NCBI RefSeq assembly: GCF_014204835.1
Contig: NZ_JACHMD010000001.1
Span: 682,001 to 746,000 of the forward strand
Direction of reading: 5' to 3'
From: Microbacterium marinum
GTDB lineage: Bacteria; Actinomycetota; Actinomycetes; Actinomycetales; Microbacteriaceae
DNA length: 64,000 nucleotides
In this document: positions 47,383 through 56,490 of the stretch, piece by piece
Numbering within the stretch: position 1 is the first letter of the stretch
Layout: each line of letters starts with the position of its first letter
The notes under the pieces: model-generated
Seen by the model: the letters and a program-made list of their open reading frames with translations, nothing else
Told to the model about the DNA's origin: nothing
The model's database searches: none
Program-made: the position numbers and the translations under genes

Positions 47383-47685
47383 ATGGGTGACGGAGTCGAG
47401 ATCCCGCTGGACTCGATGCAGGCGTTGAGCGACGCGCTGCACGTGATCATCGGCGAGTTCGAAGCGGCCGGTGGACGCACAACCGAGTTGATCGAGGCGA
47501 TCGGCGAGCCGCAGGGGGACAGCCGGCTCGCACGGGCCGCCGAGGACTTCGAGTCGGAGTGGGACGACAAGCGCGAGACGCAGCGTCGCAACCTCGAGGA
47601 GATGAAGAAGCGCCTCGACGACGCCCGTGACGGGTGGAGGGACGCCGACCTCGAGCTCGCCGCCAGCCTGGAGGCATCGGAATGA
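47383..47685 (+). CDS. Small helical WXG100-like protein
   Basis: A 100-residue, all-helical, highly charged protein with GGAGGGGG upstream. Size and helix-turn-helix layout resemble ESX/WXG100 partners, but the turn reads EPQGDS rather than WxG, so it is a divergent or unrelated family. Its stop overlaps the next gene by ATGA. A partner or chaperone for the larger protein that follows is the natural guess; I do not recognise a named family. Confidence 0.65.
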   Translation: MGDGVEIPLDSMQALSDALHVIIGEFEAAGGRTTELIEAIGEPQGDSRLARAAEDFESEWDDKRETQRRNLEEMKKRLDDARDGWRDADLELAASLEASE

Positions 47686-48941
47686 CCGAGAACTCGTACA
47701 TCTACTCACGCGAAGACATGCCCGAGACGCCGGGCGGGCGCCGTGTGCGGCACATCGTCGGCGAGCCGATTCCCATCTCCCGACGAGCACTGGACATCGA
47801 AGACCTCGGCGAGAAGATGGCGCGCGCCGCCAACACGCTGCAACTGTTCGCCGACGGCACGATCGGGCAGGGCGAGTCGTTCGAGAAGATCCGTGAGCAG
47901 GCGAAAGAGGTTTACGAGGACCTTCGCACCGCCTCGGAACGCTACAAGCCCAGCGGCAGTGCGCTCGCTGCGTACGCGACGGCGCTGAGCGCCGTGCAGG
48001 AAGCGACTGACGGGAAGGTCGACGGCGCCGAGCGTACGTGGCCGGACGTCCGTGCGGCGTCATGGGCGCTCAGCGAGGCCGAAGGCGAGCAGCGCGATTA
48101 CGACCGGACGACCGATGAGGACGACGAGTCGGCGACGCCGCGCCCGACGACGCATGCGGAGCAGGGTGCGTTCGACGCTGCGGTCGCGTCGTGGGAGACG
48201 TACTGGGGCGCGTACGACGCACCGGTCGAGACGTGGGAGGGGGCGTACGATCGCGCCGTCTCCAGTCTTCAGCGCACGAACGCGAACGGCGTTGCCGACG
48301 GGTTCTGGGACAACGCCATGCCCTTCGTCGAGGGCTTGCTCACCGTGCTGTTCTACCTCGGCATCGCGCTCATGATCGTGGCGTTCTTCGTCACCGGCCC
48401 GCTCGCACTCCTCGCCGGCGTCCTCGCGGTCATCGTGGGCGTCCTGAGCCTGATGGGCGAGCTGGCGAAGATGGCCGCAGGTCGCGGCGACTGGACGAGC
48501 GTCGCGCTCGCCGCGGTCGGCGTCATCCCGTTCGGCAAGCTCGCCAAACTCGGCTCGCTCGCCGACCTGGGCGGTTTCGGCCCGAGGGTCATGGGGGCGC
48601 TCCGCCTCGGCGGCGACGAGTTCCTCCGCTACGGCGATGACTTCGGGGCCTTCATGCGCACGCGGATGCCGACGCTGTTCAACCGGTACGACGAGGCGGG
48701 CGAGCTCATCTTCCGGACCCCGCACGGCCTGAACTCGCAGAACCTCTTCCGCACTCTGCTCACGCCCTCCTACCTCGCACAGGGCAATCAGTGGGTCGGC
48801 AGCATCCGCGGCGGCTGGCAGGCGCTCGCGGGCAACCCCACCAACGTGCTCGAGGCGTTCGGCGGCGCGGCCGACGTCTACACGGACGGCATGGGACTGC
48901 TGTACGAGGCGAACGGTCGACTGCAGGCGGCGCTCGGCTGA
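47682..48941 (+). CDS. Putative type VII-secreted effector-like protein
   Basis: A 419-residue protein coupled to the WXG100-like gene. Residues 1-205 are mostly helical and charged, like an LXG/WXG-type delivery region. About 213-262 is a long hydrophobic hairpin (YLGIALMIVAFFVTGPLALL and on), then RGDWTSVALAAVGVIPFGK, a pattern seen before toxin domains in actinobacterial T7SS polymorphic toxins. The last 120 residues match no toxin I know. Effector status is inferred from architecture and neighbours only. Confidence 0.6.
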   Translation: MTENSYIYSREDMPETPGGRRVRHIVGEPIPISRRALDIEDLGEKMARAANTLQLFADGTIGQGESFEKIREQAKEVYEDLRTASERYKPSGSALAAYATALSAVQEATDGKVDGAERTWPDVRAASWALSEAEGEQRDYDRTTDEDDESATPRPTTHAEQGAFDAAVASWETYWGAYDAPVETWEGAYDRAVSSLQRTNANGVADGFWDNAMPFVEGLLTVLFYLGIALMIVAFFVTGPLALLAGVLAVIVGVLSLMGELAKMAAGRGDWTSVALAAVGVIPFGKLAKLGSLADLGGFGPRVMGALRLGGDEFLRYGDDFGAFMRTRMPTLFNRYDEAGELIFRTPHGLNSQNLFRTLLTPSYLAQGNQWVGSIRGGWQALAGNPTNVLEAFGGAADVYTDGMGLLYEANGRLQAALG

Positions 48942-49021
48942 GCCGATAACGGCGTAGAGCTCGCGCACGGTCGATGGCCCGCGAACGGCTAGGGTCGTCG
49001 TAGTCTCCGGAAAGGTCTTCG

Positions 49022-49627
49022 ATGTCGCTTCGCGCCGAGTTGCTCGGTTCCGGCCCCGATCGCCCGTCCTTCGCGGTACTCATGCCGACGGAATGGGAGG
49101 CGGTCGACCCTGAGCTCAACGCCATGGAGGAGCGCACCGCGTCCGCTCTCGCGACACTCCCCGTCGAAGCCCGAGGTGTGGTCCGTCATCATCTCGACGC
49201 GCTCCGCGAGTCCTCGCGCGCACAGGCCGCGAAAGGCGATGTGATCGCAGTCCTCGCCCCCGTCGGAACGAAGGACGGCGTCGCAGCGCCCGTCGCGCTC
49301 GCGGCATCCTGGATGTCTGCCAGAGGCGGAACCGCGGCCGACCTCGGCGGCGAGGCGATCGCACGGTGGGGCGCGGCCCCGCTCGATCCCGGCGGCACGA
49401 TTCTGCGGTGGGCCCTGGATGCCACCACGAAGATCGAGGACGGCGAGATCGAGGTCGCCGGGCACGGCTACCTGCTCCGAGTCCCCGGCGACCCGAACAC
49501 CGCACTCGTCTTCCGCTCCTCGATCCTGCGGGAGGCGCAGGGGGCGCGCGTCTCGGACGAGGGCGTCGCCGCGATGGCGCGGGTGTGCGACGCGATCGTC
49601 GCGAGCGTTCGGTGGAAGCAGCGATGA
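49022..49627 (+). CDS. Unrecognised 201-residue cytoplasmic protein
   Basis: Starts at the ATG at 49022 with GGAAAGG upstream. Soluble alpha/beta pattern, with no signal peptide, no membrane helix and no family I can name. FAVLMPTEWEAVDPELNAME and AVLAPVGTKDGVAAPVAL are distinctive. Its stop overlaps the next start by ATGA. In this cluster it could be an immunity or chaperone protein, but there is no direct evidence. Confidence 0.65.
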   Translation: MSLRAELLGSGPDRPSFAVLMPTEWEAVDPELNAMEERTASALATLPVEARGVVRHHLDALRESSRAQAAKGDVIAVLAPVGTKDGVAAPVALAASWMSARGGTAADLGGEAIARWGAAPLDPGGTILRWALDATTKIEDGEIEVAGHGYLLRVPGDPNTALVFRSSILREAQGARVSDEGVAAMARVCDAIVASVRWKQR

Positions 49628-50172
49628 CCGCGATCTCGCTCCGCCCTGACGACGCCGTGTGGTCGGAGGTCCCGGAGCCGGAGCATCTCGACGCGTGGTT
49701 GCGCCCGCACGTCGACGCCGCGCCTGCCGAACGACGGGGGCGAGTCGTCGACGCGGCACTGCTCGCAGCGCGGACGCGCCTCGAGTCCGACGCGAGCATC
49801 GTGCTGTTCCTCGACATCGCGCACGGCGTCGTCCTGTCCGCGCTCGCCGTCTACGCCTGGGATGACGTTCCCGCGCCGGGTAGCGCCGAGAAGGCCGCGG
49901 AGATCGGCGTGAGCGCCGTGCCGACGTCGTGGGATGCCGATACCCACGAAATCGAACTCGGCCCGTGGGCGGGGTGGCGCGTCACGATCCTCGACGACGC
50001 GGCAGGGCCCGGACCCGCGATGACCGCGTCGACGGCGTGGACCGTCTACGTCTTGGACGTTGCGGGTCGTTGCGTCGTCGCCGTGCTCGCACCGCTCCCC
50101 CCGGAAGCCGCGGTGCTCGCTCAACACCACAGCGAGCACGCGCTCGCAACACTCGAAATAGGAACGACGTGA
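49624..50172 (+). CDS. Unrecognised 182-residue protein, same cluster
   Basis: Start at 49624 overlaps the previous stop; its own stop overlaps the next start by GTGA. A mostly beta-rich soluble protein with EIELGPWAGWRVTILDDA and WTVYVLDVAGRCVVAVLAPL. No family recognised. The unbroken overlaps show it is translated with its neighbours, probably at similar levels. Confidence 0.65.
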   Translation: MTAISLRPDDAVWSEVPEPEHLDAWLRPHVDAAPAERRGRVVDAALLAARTRLESDASIVLFLDIAHGVVLSALAVYAWDDVPAPGSAEKAAEIGVSAVPTSWDADTHEIELGPWAGWRVTILDDAAGPGPAMTASTAWTVYVLDVAGRCVVAVLAPLPPEAAVLAQHHSEHALATLEIGTT

Positions 50173-51044
50173 CCGCAGCAGACGACGCCCGCATCGCATC
50201 GCTCACGGAGACAGCGCGGACGCGTGTCGAGAACGCGCTGCAAGCCCCGAACTTCTCGGCCGGAATGGTCGAGGTCAACGTGTTCCGCGTCGCCGGTCAC
50301 ACCGAGCTGGCCGACCGCATCGCCGAGACGGTCGGCGCGGCAGGCCCCGCGGCGGTCGCGGGTGCGAAGCGGCATCTCGTCGAGACCTTCGGCGCACGCA
50401 ACCCGGAGCGAGGCTGGCTCGGGTTCGTCATGTTCGCAGCGGTGCTCTCGAGCGCGTTCGCCGCGGCGACGGCATCCGGCATTCGAAGCGACCCGGTGTC
50501 GCTCGCGCCATGGGCGACCGTGCTCGCGGGGATCGCTGTACTCGGCCAGGTGGTCGTGTTGGCGGGATCGCGGTTGCGGCCGGTGAACCGCTTCATCGTC
50601 CGGATGCAGCTCTTCGTCGTCGCCGCGCTCGTGCTGGCCGCGGTGCTCTCGTTCTCGCACGGGCTGACCGGTTCGGGTGCGGCTGTCGCCGTCTGCGCTG
50701 CGCTCGCTGCGGTGCTCGCAGCGGTTGTCGGCGTCATCCGTTCGCGCGGCGGCGAGGCGACGCAGGACATCGACCTCAGCGTCGAGCGCGCCTACCTCCG
50801 GGCGATCGAGCACGTCGGTGACGTCGCCCGCGACGCGCAGCGCGACGTCGACGCGGCGCTCGATCGCCGTGAGGCCGAGATCGTGGTGGCGGTGCGCACC
50901 CGCCTCCTCGAGGAGTTCGCGGCCCGACGGCCCGAACTCGCCGGGCTCGATGCCGACCTCCCGGCCGGAGCGATGATCATCGCCTCGAAGGCCGACCCCG
51001 ACCGATGGCTGCCGCCTGCGATGGCGAAGAGCCGCACGCGGTAG
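50169..51044 (+). CDS. Four-helix membrane protein, paralogue A
   Basis: A 291-residue protein from the GTG at 50169. A cytoplasmic helical N-terminus (about 1-85) ends in FGARNPERGWL. Four hydrophobic helices follow (about 88-108, 117-138, 144-168, 175-195), then an alpha-helical C-terminal tail of about 90 residues with SVERAYLRAIEHVGDVARDA. The next gene is a diverged copy of it. No family recognised. Confidence 0.68.
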   Translation: MTAADDARIASLTETARTRVENALQAPNFSAGMVEVNVFRVAGHTELADRIAETVGAAGPAAVAGAKRHLVETFGARNPERGWLGFVMFAAVLSSAFAAATASGIRSDPVSLAPWATVLAGIAVLGQVVVLAGSRLRPVNRFIVRMQLFVVAALVLAAVLSFSHGLTGSGAAVAVCAALAAVLAAVVGVIRSRGGEATQDIDLSVERAYLRAIEHVGDVARDAQRDVDAALDRREAEIVVAVRTRLLEEFAARRPELAGLDADLPAGAMIIASKADPDRWLPPAMAKSRTR

Positions 51045-51062
51045 TCGGCCGAAGGGACCTCG

Positions 51063-51899
51063 ATGCGCGACGGCGCGGGTCTCCACGATGCGCGTGCCGC
51101 GGTCGCGAGGATCGTCCCCGGTCAGGTGAACCCGGCGATGGTCGAGCGCGCGGTGCTCGTGACCGTGGTCGGGGAGGAGATCACCGATCGGATGTGGCGG
51201 ACGGCGTTGGCAGGCGCCGCGTTGGGAAGAGTCGAGGCTGCGCGGCTGCTCCGCGAGCGGTTCGGACCGCGCGATCCGCGGCGGGGATGGTTGCTCTCGC
51301 TGTTGTTCGGCACGCTCGCAGCCGCTGCGGTGGCGGCGACGCTCGCCACCGGCGTCACCGCGTCGGATGTCGGTGCTGTGGTGGGCTCCCTCACCGTGGT
51401 CATCGCGATCTTGGACCTGGTCCTCATTGCAGTCGCAGGTGCCCGCCCGTTGAACTTCGCGTTCCTTCGTGCGCAGGTCCCGACCGCGATCCTCACCGTC
51501 GTCGCGGCGGTCCTCCTCCTGTCGCGGGGAGTCGAGGTCGCCGCAGTCGTCGCCTCGGCCAGCGCCGTCGTGGCGGTCGGCGCTGCGTTCGCGGTCGCGG
51601 TGGTCCGACGTCGGCGACCGGATGCCACGCGTGAGATCGACACCGCGCTGCAGCACGCCTACGCGAATGCCGCTCCCGTCGCGTTCTCCGCGGTGGAGGC
51701 GGCGCAGCGCGAACTCGTCACGGAGATCGGGGTCGACGCCGCGGCCGAAGTGGTGCGCATCCGGACGCTCCTGTTCGGGGAGCGCGGCGAGCCCGGGTTC
51801 GCCGCGGTCGCCGCATCGACGCCGGCCGGGGGCGTGATCGGTCGCCACCTCGTCGCGTCGTGGCTCCCACTCGACATGACCGACGAATGGCGTCGGTGA
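51063..51899 (+). CDS. Four-helix membrane protein, paralogue B
   Basis: A 278-residue protein starting 18 bases after paralogue A, with AGGGACC upstream. It has the same plan: a cytoplasmic helical start ending FGPRDPRRGWL, four membrane helices, and a soluble C-terminal tail beginning REIDTALQHAYANAAP. The shared FGxRxPxRGWL box and TREID/TQDID tail show tandem duplication. It ends four bases from the convergent rnhA stop. Confidence 0.68.
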   Translation: MRDGAGLHDARAAVARIVPGQVNPAMVERAVLVTVVGEEITDRMWRTALAGAALGRVEAARLLRERFGPRDPRRGWLLSLLFGTLAAAAVAATLATGVTASDVGAVVGSLTVVIAILDLVLIAVAGARPLNFAFLRAQVPTAILTVVAAVLLLSRGVEVAAVVASASAVVAVGAAFAVAVVRRRRPDATREIDTALQHAYANAAPVAFSAVEAAQRELVTEIGVDAAAEVVRIRTLLFGERGEPGFAAVAASTPAGGVIGRHLVASWLPLDMTDEWRR

Positions 51900-51903
51900 G
51901 GCG

Positions 51904-52437
51904 CTAGCGCTTCTTCTTCGGCGCTTCCGCGACGTCGAGCTTCTCGTGCGTGCCGCCGAGCGACGACCAGGCTGAGGCCTTCCCGGATGCCGCGTGCTCC
52001 GAAGCCCGCACGGCGCGTTCGTCGGCCCACTCGTTGAGCACGTGACCGCGGTGTCCGCGAACGTGCTCGAGCACGACGTCGGGCATGCCGGACGCGCGAC
52101 GGGCTTCGCGAGCGTCGATGAGCTGTTCGAGGATGTCGCGGTTCTTCGCCGGCGCGCCGGTGGAGGTCTTCCATCCGCGGCGGCGGTGACCGTCCATCCA
52201 CTTCTCGTAGGTGTCGATCGCGTACTTCGAGTCGGCCTGCACGACGAGCTCGCGCACGTTCGGGTGGTCGACGATCGCCTTCAGCAGCCCGAGCAGCTCA
52301 CCGATGTTGTTCGTCCCCTCGGGGAGGGAGCCGGCGGCCCAGTGCCCGTCCTCGCCGACCCATGCCCAGCCCGTCGGTCCGGGGTTGCCCTTGCAGGCGC
52401 CGTCGGTGGCCACGACATAACGGGGGATCTCGGTCAC
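51904..52437 (-). CDS. rnhA: Ribonuclease HI
   Basis: A 177-residue enzyme that cuts RNA in RNA:DNA hybrids. The catalytic set is Asp in VATDGACKGNPGPTG, Glu in NNIGELLGLL, Asp in VQADSKYAI and Asp in NEWADERA, with the DYE-like KYAIDTYEKWMDG handle. A short Lys/Arg-rich tail (EAPKKKR) extends it slightly. Expressed alone, convergent with the membrane-protein pair. Confidence 0.93.
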   Translation of the reverse strand: MTEIPRYVVATDGACKGNPGPTGWAWVGEDGHWAAGSLPEGTNNIGELLGLLKAIVDHPNVRELVVQADSKYAIDTYEKWMDGHRRRGWKTSTGAPAKNRDILEQLIDAREARRASGMPDVVLEHVRGHRGHVLNEWADERAVRASEHAASGKASAWSSLGGTHEKLDVAEAPKKKR

Positions 52438-52513
52438 CCGTCCACGCTACCTGCGCGCGACGCATTCGCCTCGTGGCTCGGCTCGCGGCGCGCTCGCCTC
52501 GTGGCATCCCTCG

Positions 52514-52572
52514 TTCAGGTGGCAGTACTTGTCGGTTTCACTGCAGGGATGCGGCGTGTCCTGCCACCTGAA
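52514..52572. repeat. 12-base inverted repeat in a structured intergenic element
   Basis: TTCAGGTGGCAG (52514-52525) and CTGCCACCTGAA (52561-52572) are perfect inverse copies around a 35-base loop. Just before them (about 52465-52510) CGCCTCGTGGC occurs twice in direct order. The block fills the gap between two reverse-strand genes and looks like a REP-type intergenic element or a terminator for the quinone oxidoreductase gene. Confidence 0.6.
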
Positions 52573-52597
52573 GGGGGCACCGCACGCGGGTCGGGCG

Positions 52598-53575
52598 TCA
52601 CGGGCGGAGCAGGACCTTGCCGACGCGGCCGGCGGTCAGGCTCGCGCGGGCGGCGTCGCGCGCCTGCTCGAGCGGGAAGGTCGCCGAGACCGGGAGGGTC
52701 AGGACGCCGGAGGAGAGGTGCTGAGCGAGCTCGGCGAACAGTTCACCGCGCTTCGCGGCATCCATCTCGGTGCTCACCTTGCTGCCCCAGAAGCCCTTGA
52801 TCGTGATGTGGCGGAAGATGACCGGGCCCGAGGCGAGCTGCATGACCGGGGCGTCCATCGCGCCGAAGACGACAAGGGTGGCGTTCTCGCCGAGGAGCGA
52901 GAGGACGTGGCCGCTCGACTCGCCGCCGACGGAGTCGACACCGGCGATGATCGATGCGCCGCCGGTGATCTCGTCGACCCTGTCGCGCCAGTCGTCGGTG
53001 TCGACGGCGACGACGCGGTCGATGCCCTGCTCGGCGAGCTCGGCGACGGCGGCGCCGCGACGGACGAGGCCCACGACGTTGAGGCCGCGGGCGCGACCCA
53101 TCTGGGCGACCATGCGGCCGACGGCGCCGTTGGCGGCGTTCTGGACGATCCAGTCGCCGGGCTTGAGGTCGAGGAAGTCGATGAGGCTGATCGCGCTGAA
53201 CGGCATCGAGACGAGCTGTGCGGCCTGCTCATCGGGAAGGCCCTCGGGGACCGGGATGAGGGTCGCGGCGCGGGCGACGAACTGCTCGGCCCAGACGCCG
53301 AAGGTGCCCCCGGTGGCGACGCGCTGCCCGACCTGGAGGTTCGCGACGCCCTCGCCGAGCTCCTCGACGACACCGACGGCCTCGGTGCCCGCGCGGGCGG
53401 GCAGCTCCGGCTTGAAACCGTAGGTGCCGCGGATGGTCCACAGGTCGTGGTTGTGGATGGGAGAGGCGAGGAGTCGCACGCGGACTTCACCGGCGCCCGG
53501 CGCCGGGTCGGGGGTGTCGGTGGTCTCGAGAACGTCGGTCGGTTCGCCGAACACGGGGTGGGTGACTGCGCGCAT
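52598..53575 (-). CDS. Zinc-binding-dehydrogenase-family quinone oxidoreductase
   Basis: A 325-residue MDR protein. The ATG at 53575 has GGAGG four bases upstream, so it is preferred to the ATG at 53593. An N-terminal GroES-like domain (VRVRLLASPIHNHDLWTIRG) and a Rossmann domain (QNAANGAVGRMVAQMGRARG) match NADPH:quinone or enoyl reductases such as QorA/CurA. The structural-zinc Cys set is absent, as in this branch. A divergent TetR regulator suggests induction by its substrate. Confidence 0.9.
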   Translation of the reverse strand: MRAVTHPVFGEPTDVLETTDTPDPAPGAGEVRVRLLASPIHNHDLWTIRGTYGFKPELPARAGTEAVGVVEELGEGVANLQVGQRVATGGTFGVWAEQFVARAATLIPVPEGLPDEQAAQLVSMPFSAISLIDFLDLKPGDWIVQNAANGAVGRMVAQMGRARGLNVVGLVRRGAAVAELAEQGIDRVVAVDTDDWRDRVDEITGGASIIAGVDSVGGESSGHVLSLLGENATLVVFGAMDAPVMQLASGPVIFRHITIKGFWGSKVSTEMDAAKRGELFAELAQHLSSGVLTLPVSATFPLEQARDAARASLTAGRVGKVLLRP

Positions 53576-53595
53576 GTTTCCTCCAAGCGTCATTG

Positions 53596-53611
53596 TGTAA
53601 CGATTGGTACA
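53596..53611. promoter_or_regulatory. TetR-type operator between divergent genes
   Basis: TGTAACGATTGGTACA is an imperfect palindrome (TGTA...TACA with AC/GG inner change) in the 66-base gap between the oxidoreductase and the TetR gene. Position next to an AGTATAGG box (possible -10) suggests that the regulator represses both genes, the common TetR arrangement. Confidence 0.6.
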
Positions 53612-53641
53612 GTATAGGGCGACTGACCGAGAGGATCCACG

Positions 53642-54250
53642 ATGGGCCGCACCAGCTCATTCGACCGCGACGACGTCATCCGCGCCGCGCGCGACGTCTT
53701 CTGGGCGCGCGGCTACGCCGAGACGGGTGTCGCGGACCTCGAAGAGGCGACCGGCCTGAAGCGCTCGAGCATCTACCACGCCTTTGGCAGCAAGAAGGGG
53801 CTGTTCGAGGCGGTCGTGGCCCGGTATCTCGATGAGGTGGTGCGATCGCGCACCGCCGGGCTGCACCAGGTGGATGCCGGTCCCGAGGCGCTCGAGCGGT
53901 ACATCACCGAGATGCGGCGCGCGATCGCCAGTGACACGCCGCGCGCGCGGGCGGGCTGCCTCCTGTTGAACGCCGCGTGCACACCCGTCGTCGACGACGA
54001 CCCCGACGTGCGCGCGCTCGTCACCGGCTACACGGACGAGCTCCGGGCGGCGATCGCTGCGGGCGTCGGCTCTGCTCGGCTGGAGATCTCCGACGTCTCG
54101 CGCAGTGCGCTGTCGGAGGTCTGCGCATCACTTGTCATCGCGGCGCTCGCCGTCGCGCGCGTGGACCCGGATGCCGCGGATCGCAGTCTTGCGGCTGTGC
54201 TCGCGGCGGTTGACTCGTGGGGCGCCGGCGCGGCCCCTGTGTATACATAA
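53642..54250 (+). CDS. TetR/AcrR-family regulator
   Basis: A 202-residue repressor with GAGGA upstream. Residues about 5-50 form the helix-turn-helix: DDVIRAARDVFWARGYAETG then VADLEEATGLKRSSIYHAFG. The C-terminal ligand domain (ARAGCLLLNAACTPV region) resembles the TetR_C group found beside quinone oxidoreductases. It probably controls the divergent gene and itself through the palindrome at 53596-53611. Confidence 0.92.
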   Translation: MGRTSSFDRDDVIRAARDVFWARGYAETGVADLEEATGLKRSSIYHAFGSKKGLFEAVVARYLDEVVRSRTAGLHQVDAGPEALERYITEMRRAIASDTPRARAGCLLLNAACTPVVDDDPDVRALVTGYTDELRAAIAAGVGSARLEISDVSRSALSEVCASLVIAALAVARVDPDAADRSLAAVLAAVDSWGAGAAPVYT

Positions 54251-54299
54251 CCTCGGATCGAGGAACTCGGCACCCGTCTTTGGGATGTTTGTGCATACA
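54238..54299. promoter_or_regulatory. Repeated GntR-type operator before the prp operon
   Basis: TGTGTATACA (54238-54247, containing the palindrome TGTATACA) and TGTGCATACA (54290-54299) are near-identical direct copies 52 bases apart, about five DNA turns. TGTATACA-type sites are typical of FadR-branch GntR repressors. The second copy ends eight bases before the GntR start, so autoregulation of the prp operon is likely. Confidence 0.65.
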
Positions 54300-54307
54300 C
54301 TGAGGGC

Positions 54308-54967
54308 ATGACCGATGCTCCCGCGCGGTACGCCGGCGTACGTGCCTACGAAGCGCTGCTGGCCGAGATACAGGACGGCACGCTGCGCCCGGGTGCTGTG
54401 CTGGGTGAGGTCGAGCAGGCGGCGCGACTCGGCGTGAGCCGGACGCCGCTCCGCGAGGCGCTGCGCAGACTCGCCGCCGACGGACTCGTCGAACAGGCCT
54501 CTCCGCGCGTGACCGTCGTCACCGGAATCGACGCCTCCGACATCCGCGCCCTGTTCGCGGTCCGCCGGGCACTTGAAGAGACGGCCGCGCGACTTGCGGC
54601 GCAGACCACCGAACGCTCGGTCTTCGCCGCGCTCGCCGCGGAGTTCGCCACTGTCGATGCCGGGGACGGGCCCACCGCCGACGCCGACGCGTACTACGCC
54701 CTCATCGCCCGCTTCGACGCGGAACTCGACGCGGCGGTCGCCAACGACTACCTCACCTCCGCGCTGCGCACCGTCCGCACCCACCTCGTGCGGGTCCGTC
54801 GCCTCGCCCGCGACAAGCCCGAGCGACTCGCGGCATCCGTGTCGGAGCACCACCTGATCGCCTCGGCGATCGCCCGCGGCGACGCCGACCTGGCCGCGCA
54901 CGCCACCCACGTCCACCTGCACAACGCACTCACCTCGATCCTCGACTCCCTGGAGGCACCGGAATGA
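54308..54967 (+). CDS. GntR-family regulator of the prp operon
   Basis: A 219-residue FadR-branch regulator. The N-terminal winged helix shows [20 protein letters not shown] then [18 protein letters not shown], and a helical FCD ligand-binding domain follows ([39 protein letters not shown]). It heads the methylcitrate operon: its stop overlaps prpD by ATGA. The probable signal is propionyl- or 2-methylcitrate-related. Confidence 0.92.
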   Translation: MTDAPARYAGVRAYEALLAEIQDGTLRPGAVLGEVEQAARLGVSRTPLREALRRLAADGLVEQASPRVTVVTGIDASDIRALFAVRRALEETAARLAAQTTERSVFAALAAEFATVDAGDGPTADADAYYALIARFDAELDAAVANDYLTSALRTVRTHLVRVRRLARDKPERLAASVSEHHLIASAIARGDADLAAHATHVHLHNALTSILDSLEAPE

Positions 54968-56490
54968 CCGTCACCCACCACGTCCGCGTCTACCGCAGCG
55001 ATGAGCCGCTGCCCCGCGAGGAGCAGCTCGCCTACAAGATCGCCCAGGTCGCCGTCGATCCTGTCGCCGTCGAGGCCGACGTCGTCGACATGATCGTGAA
55101 CCGCATCATCGACAACGCGGCGGTCGCCGCGGCGTCCCTCACCCGCCGACCCGTCAGCGCGGCGCGTGCGCAGGCGCTCTCGCACCCGGTGTCGGCGAAC
55201 GGCTACGGCGGCACGGTGTTCGGTGTCGGCAACGACACCCGCACGAGCCCCGAGTGGGCGGCGTGGGCCAACGGCGTCGCCGTGCGCGAACTCGACTACC
55301 ACGACACGTTCCTCGCGGCGGAGTACTCGCACCCGGGCGACAACATCCCCGCGATCCTCGCCGTCGCCCAGCACGTCGGCGCCGACGGTGCCGCACTCGT
55401 CCGAGGACTCGCGACCGGCTACGAGATCCAGGTCGACCTCGTCCGCGCGATCAGCCTGCACAAGCACAAGATCGACCACGTCGCCCACCTGGGGCCGTCC
55501 GCCGCGGCCGGCATCGGCACGCTCCTCGGCCTCGACGTCGACACGATCTACCAGGCTGTCGGCCAGGCCCTCCACACCACCACGGCGACGCGGCAGTCCC
55601 GCAAGGGCGAGATCTCCACGTGGAAGGCGCACGCCCCCGCTTTCGCCGGGAAGATAGCCGTCGAAGCGGTCGACCGCGCGATGCGCGGCGAGACGTCCCC
55701 CTCGCCGATCTATGAAGGCGAAGACGGCGTCATCGCCTGGTTGCTCGATGGGAAGGATGCCGCCTACGACGTGCCGCTTCCCGCGGCGGGCGAGGCGAAG
55801 CGCGGCATCCTCGACACCTACACGAAGGAGCACTCCGCCGAGTACCAGGCGCAGGCGTGGATCGACCTCGCCCGCAAGCTCGGCACCGAGCGTCCGGAGC
55901 TCCGCGACCCCGCGAACATCGCATCGATCGTGCTGCACACGAGCCACCACACGCACTACGTCATCGGCTCGGGCGCCGGCGACCCGCAGAAGTACGACCC
56001 GACGGCATCCCGCGAGACACTCGACCACTCGATCCCGTACATCTTCGCGGTCGCGCTGCAGGACGGCGGATGGCACCACGTCGATTCGTACGCGCCCGAG
56101 CGCGCCGCCCGGCCCGACACTGTCGAGCTCTGGCACAAGGTCACGACGGCGGAGGATGCCGAGTGGACGCGTCGATACCACTCGGAGGATCCCGACGAGA
56201 AGGCGTTCGGCGGACGCGTGGAGATCGCCCTGACGGACGGGTCGACGGTGATCGACGAGATAGCGGTCGCCGACGCCCACCCGCTCGGTGCGCGACCGTT
56301 CGCGCGCGCGGACTACATCCGTAAGTTCCGCCTGCTCGCCGAGCCCGTGCTGGAGCCGGCGGAGGTCGAGCGGTTCCTCGCCCTCGCCGAGCGCCTGCCC
56401 GGACTCACGGCCGACGAGGTGCGACAGCTGGACATCGTCGCCGCGGCAGGCGTGCTCGCGGCGGCTCCCGCCCCCAAGGGTCTGTTCTGA
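54964..56490 (+). CDS. prpD: 2-methylcitrate dehydratase PrpD
   Basis: A 508-residue MmgE/PrpD-family enzyme that dehydrates 2-methylcitrate to 2-methylaconitate in propionate breakdown. [38 protein letters not shown] (catalytic HD), [14 protein letters not shown] and [19 protein letters not shown] are typical. Its start overlaps the GntR stop and its stop overlaps the prpB start by one base, so translation is coupled. Confidence 0.95.
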   Translation: MTVTHHVRVYRSDEPLPREEQLAYKIAQVAVDPVAVEADVVDMIVNRIIDNAAVAAASLTRRPVSAARAQALSHPVSANGYGGTVFGVGNDTRTSPEWAAWANGVAVRELDYHDTFLAAEYSHPGDNIPAILAVAQHVGADGAALVRGLATGYEIQVDLVRAISLHKHKIDHVAHLGPSAAAGIGTLLGLDVDTIYQAVGQALHTTTATRQSRKGEISTWKAHAPAFAGKIAVEAVDRAMRGETSPSPIYEGEDGVIAWLLDGKDAAYDVPLPAAGEAKRGILDTYTKEHSAEYQAQAWIDLARKLGTERPELRDPANIASIVLHTSHHTHYVIGSGAGDPQKYDPTASRETLDHSIPYIFAVALQDGGWHHVDSYAPERAARPDTVELWHKVTTAEDAEWTRRYHSEDPDEKAFGGRVEIALTDGSTVIDEIAVADAHPLGARPFARADYIRKFRLLAEPVLEPAEVERFLALAERLPGLTADEVRQLDIVAAAGVLAAAPAPKGLF

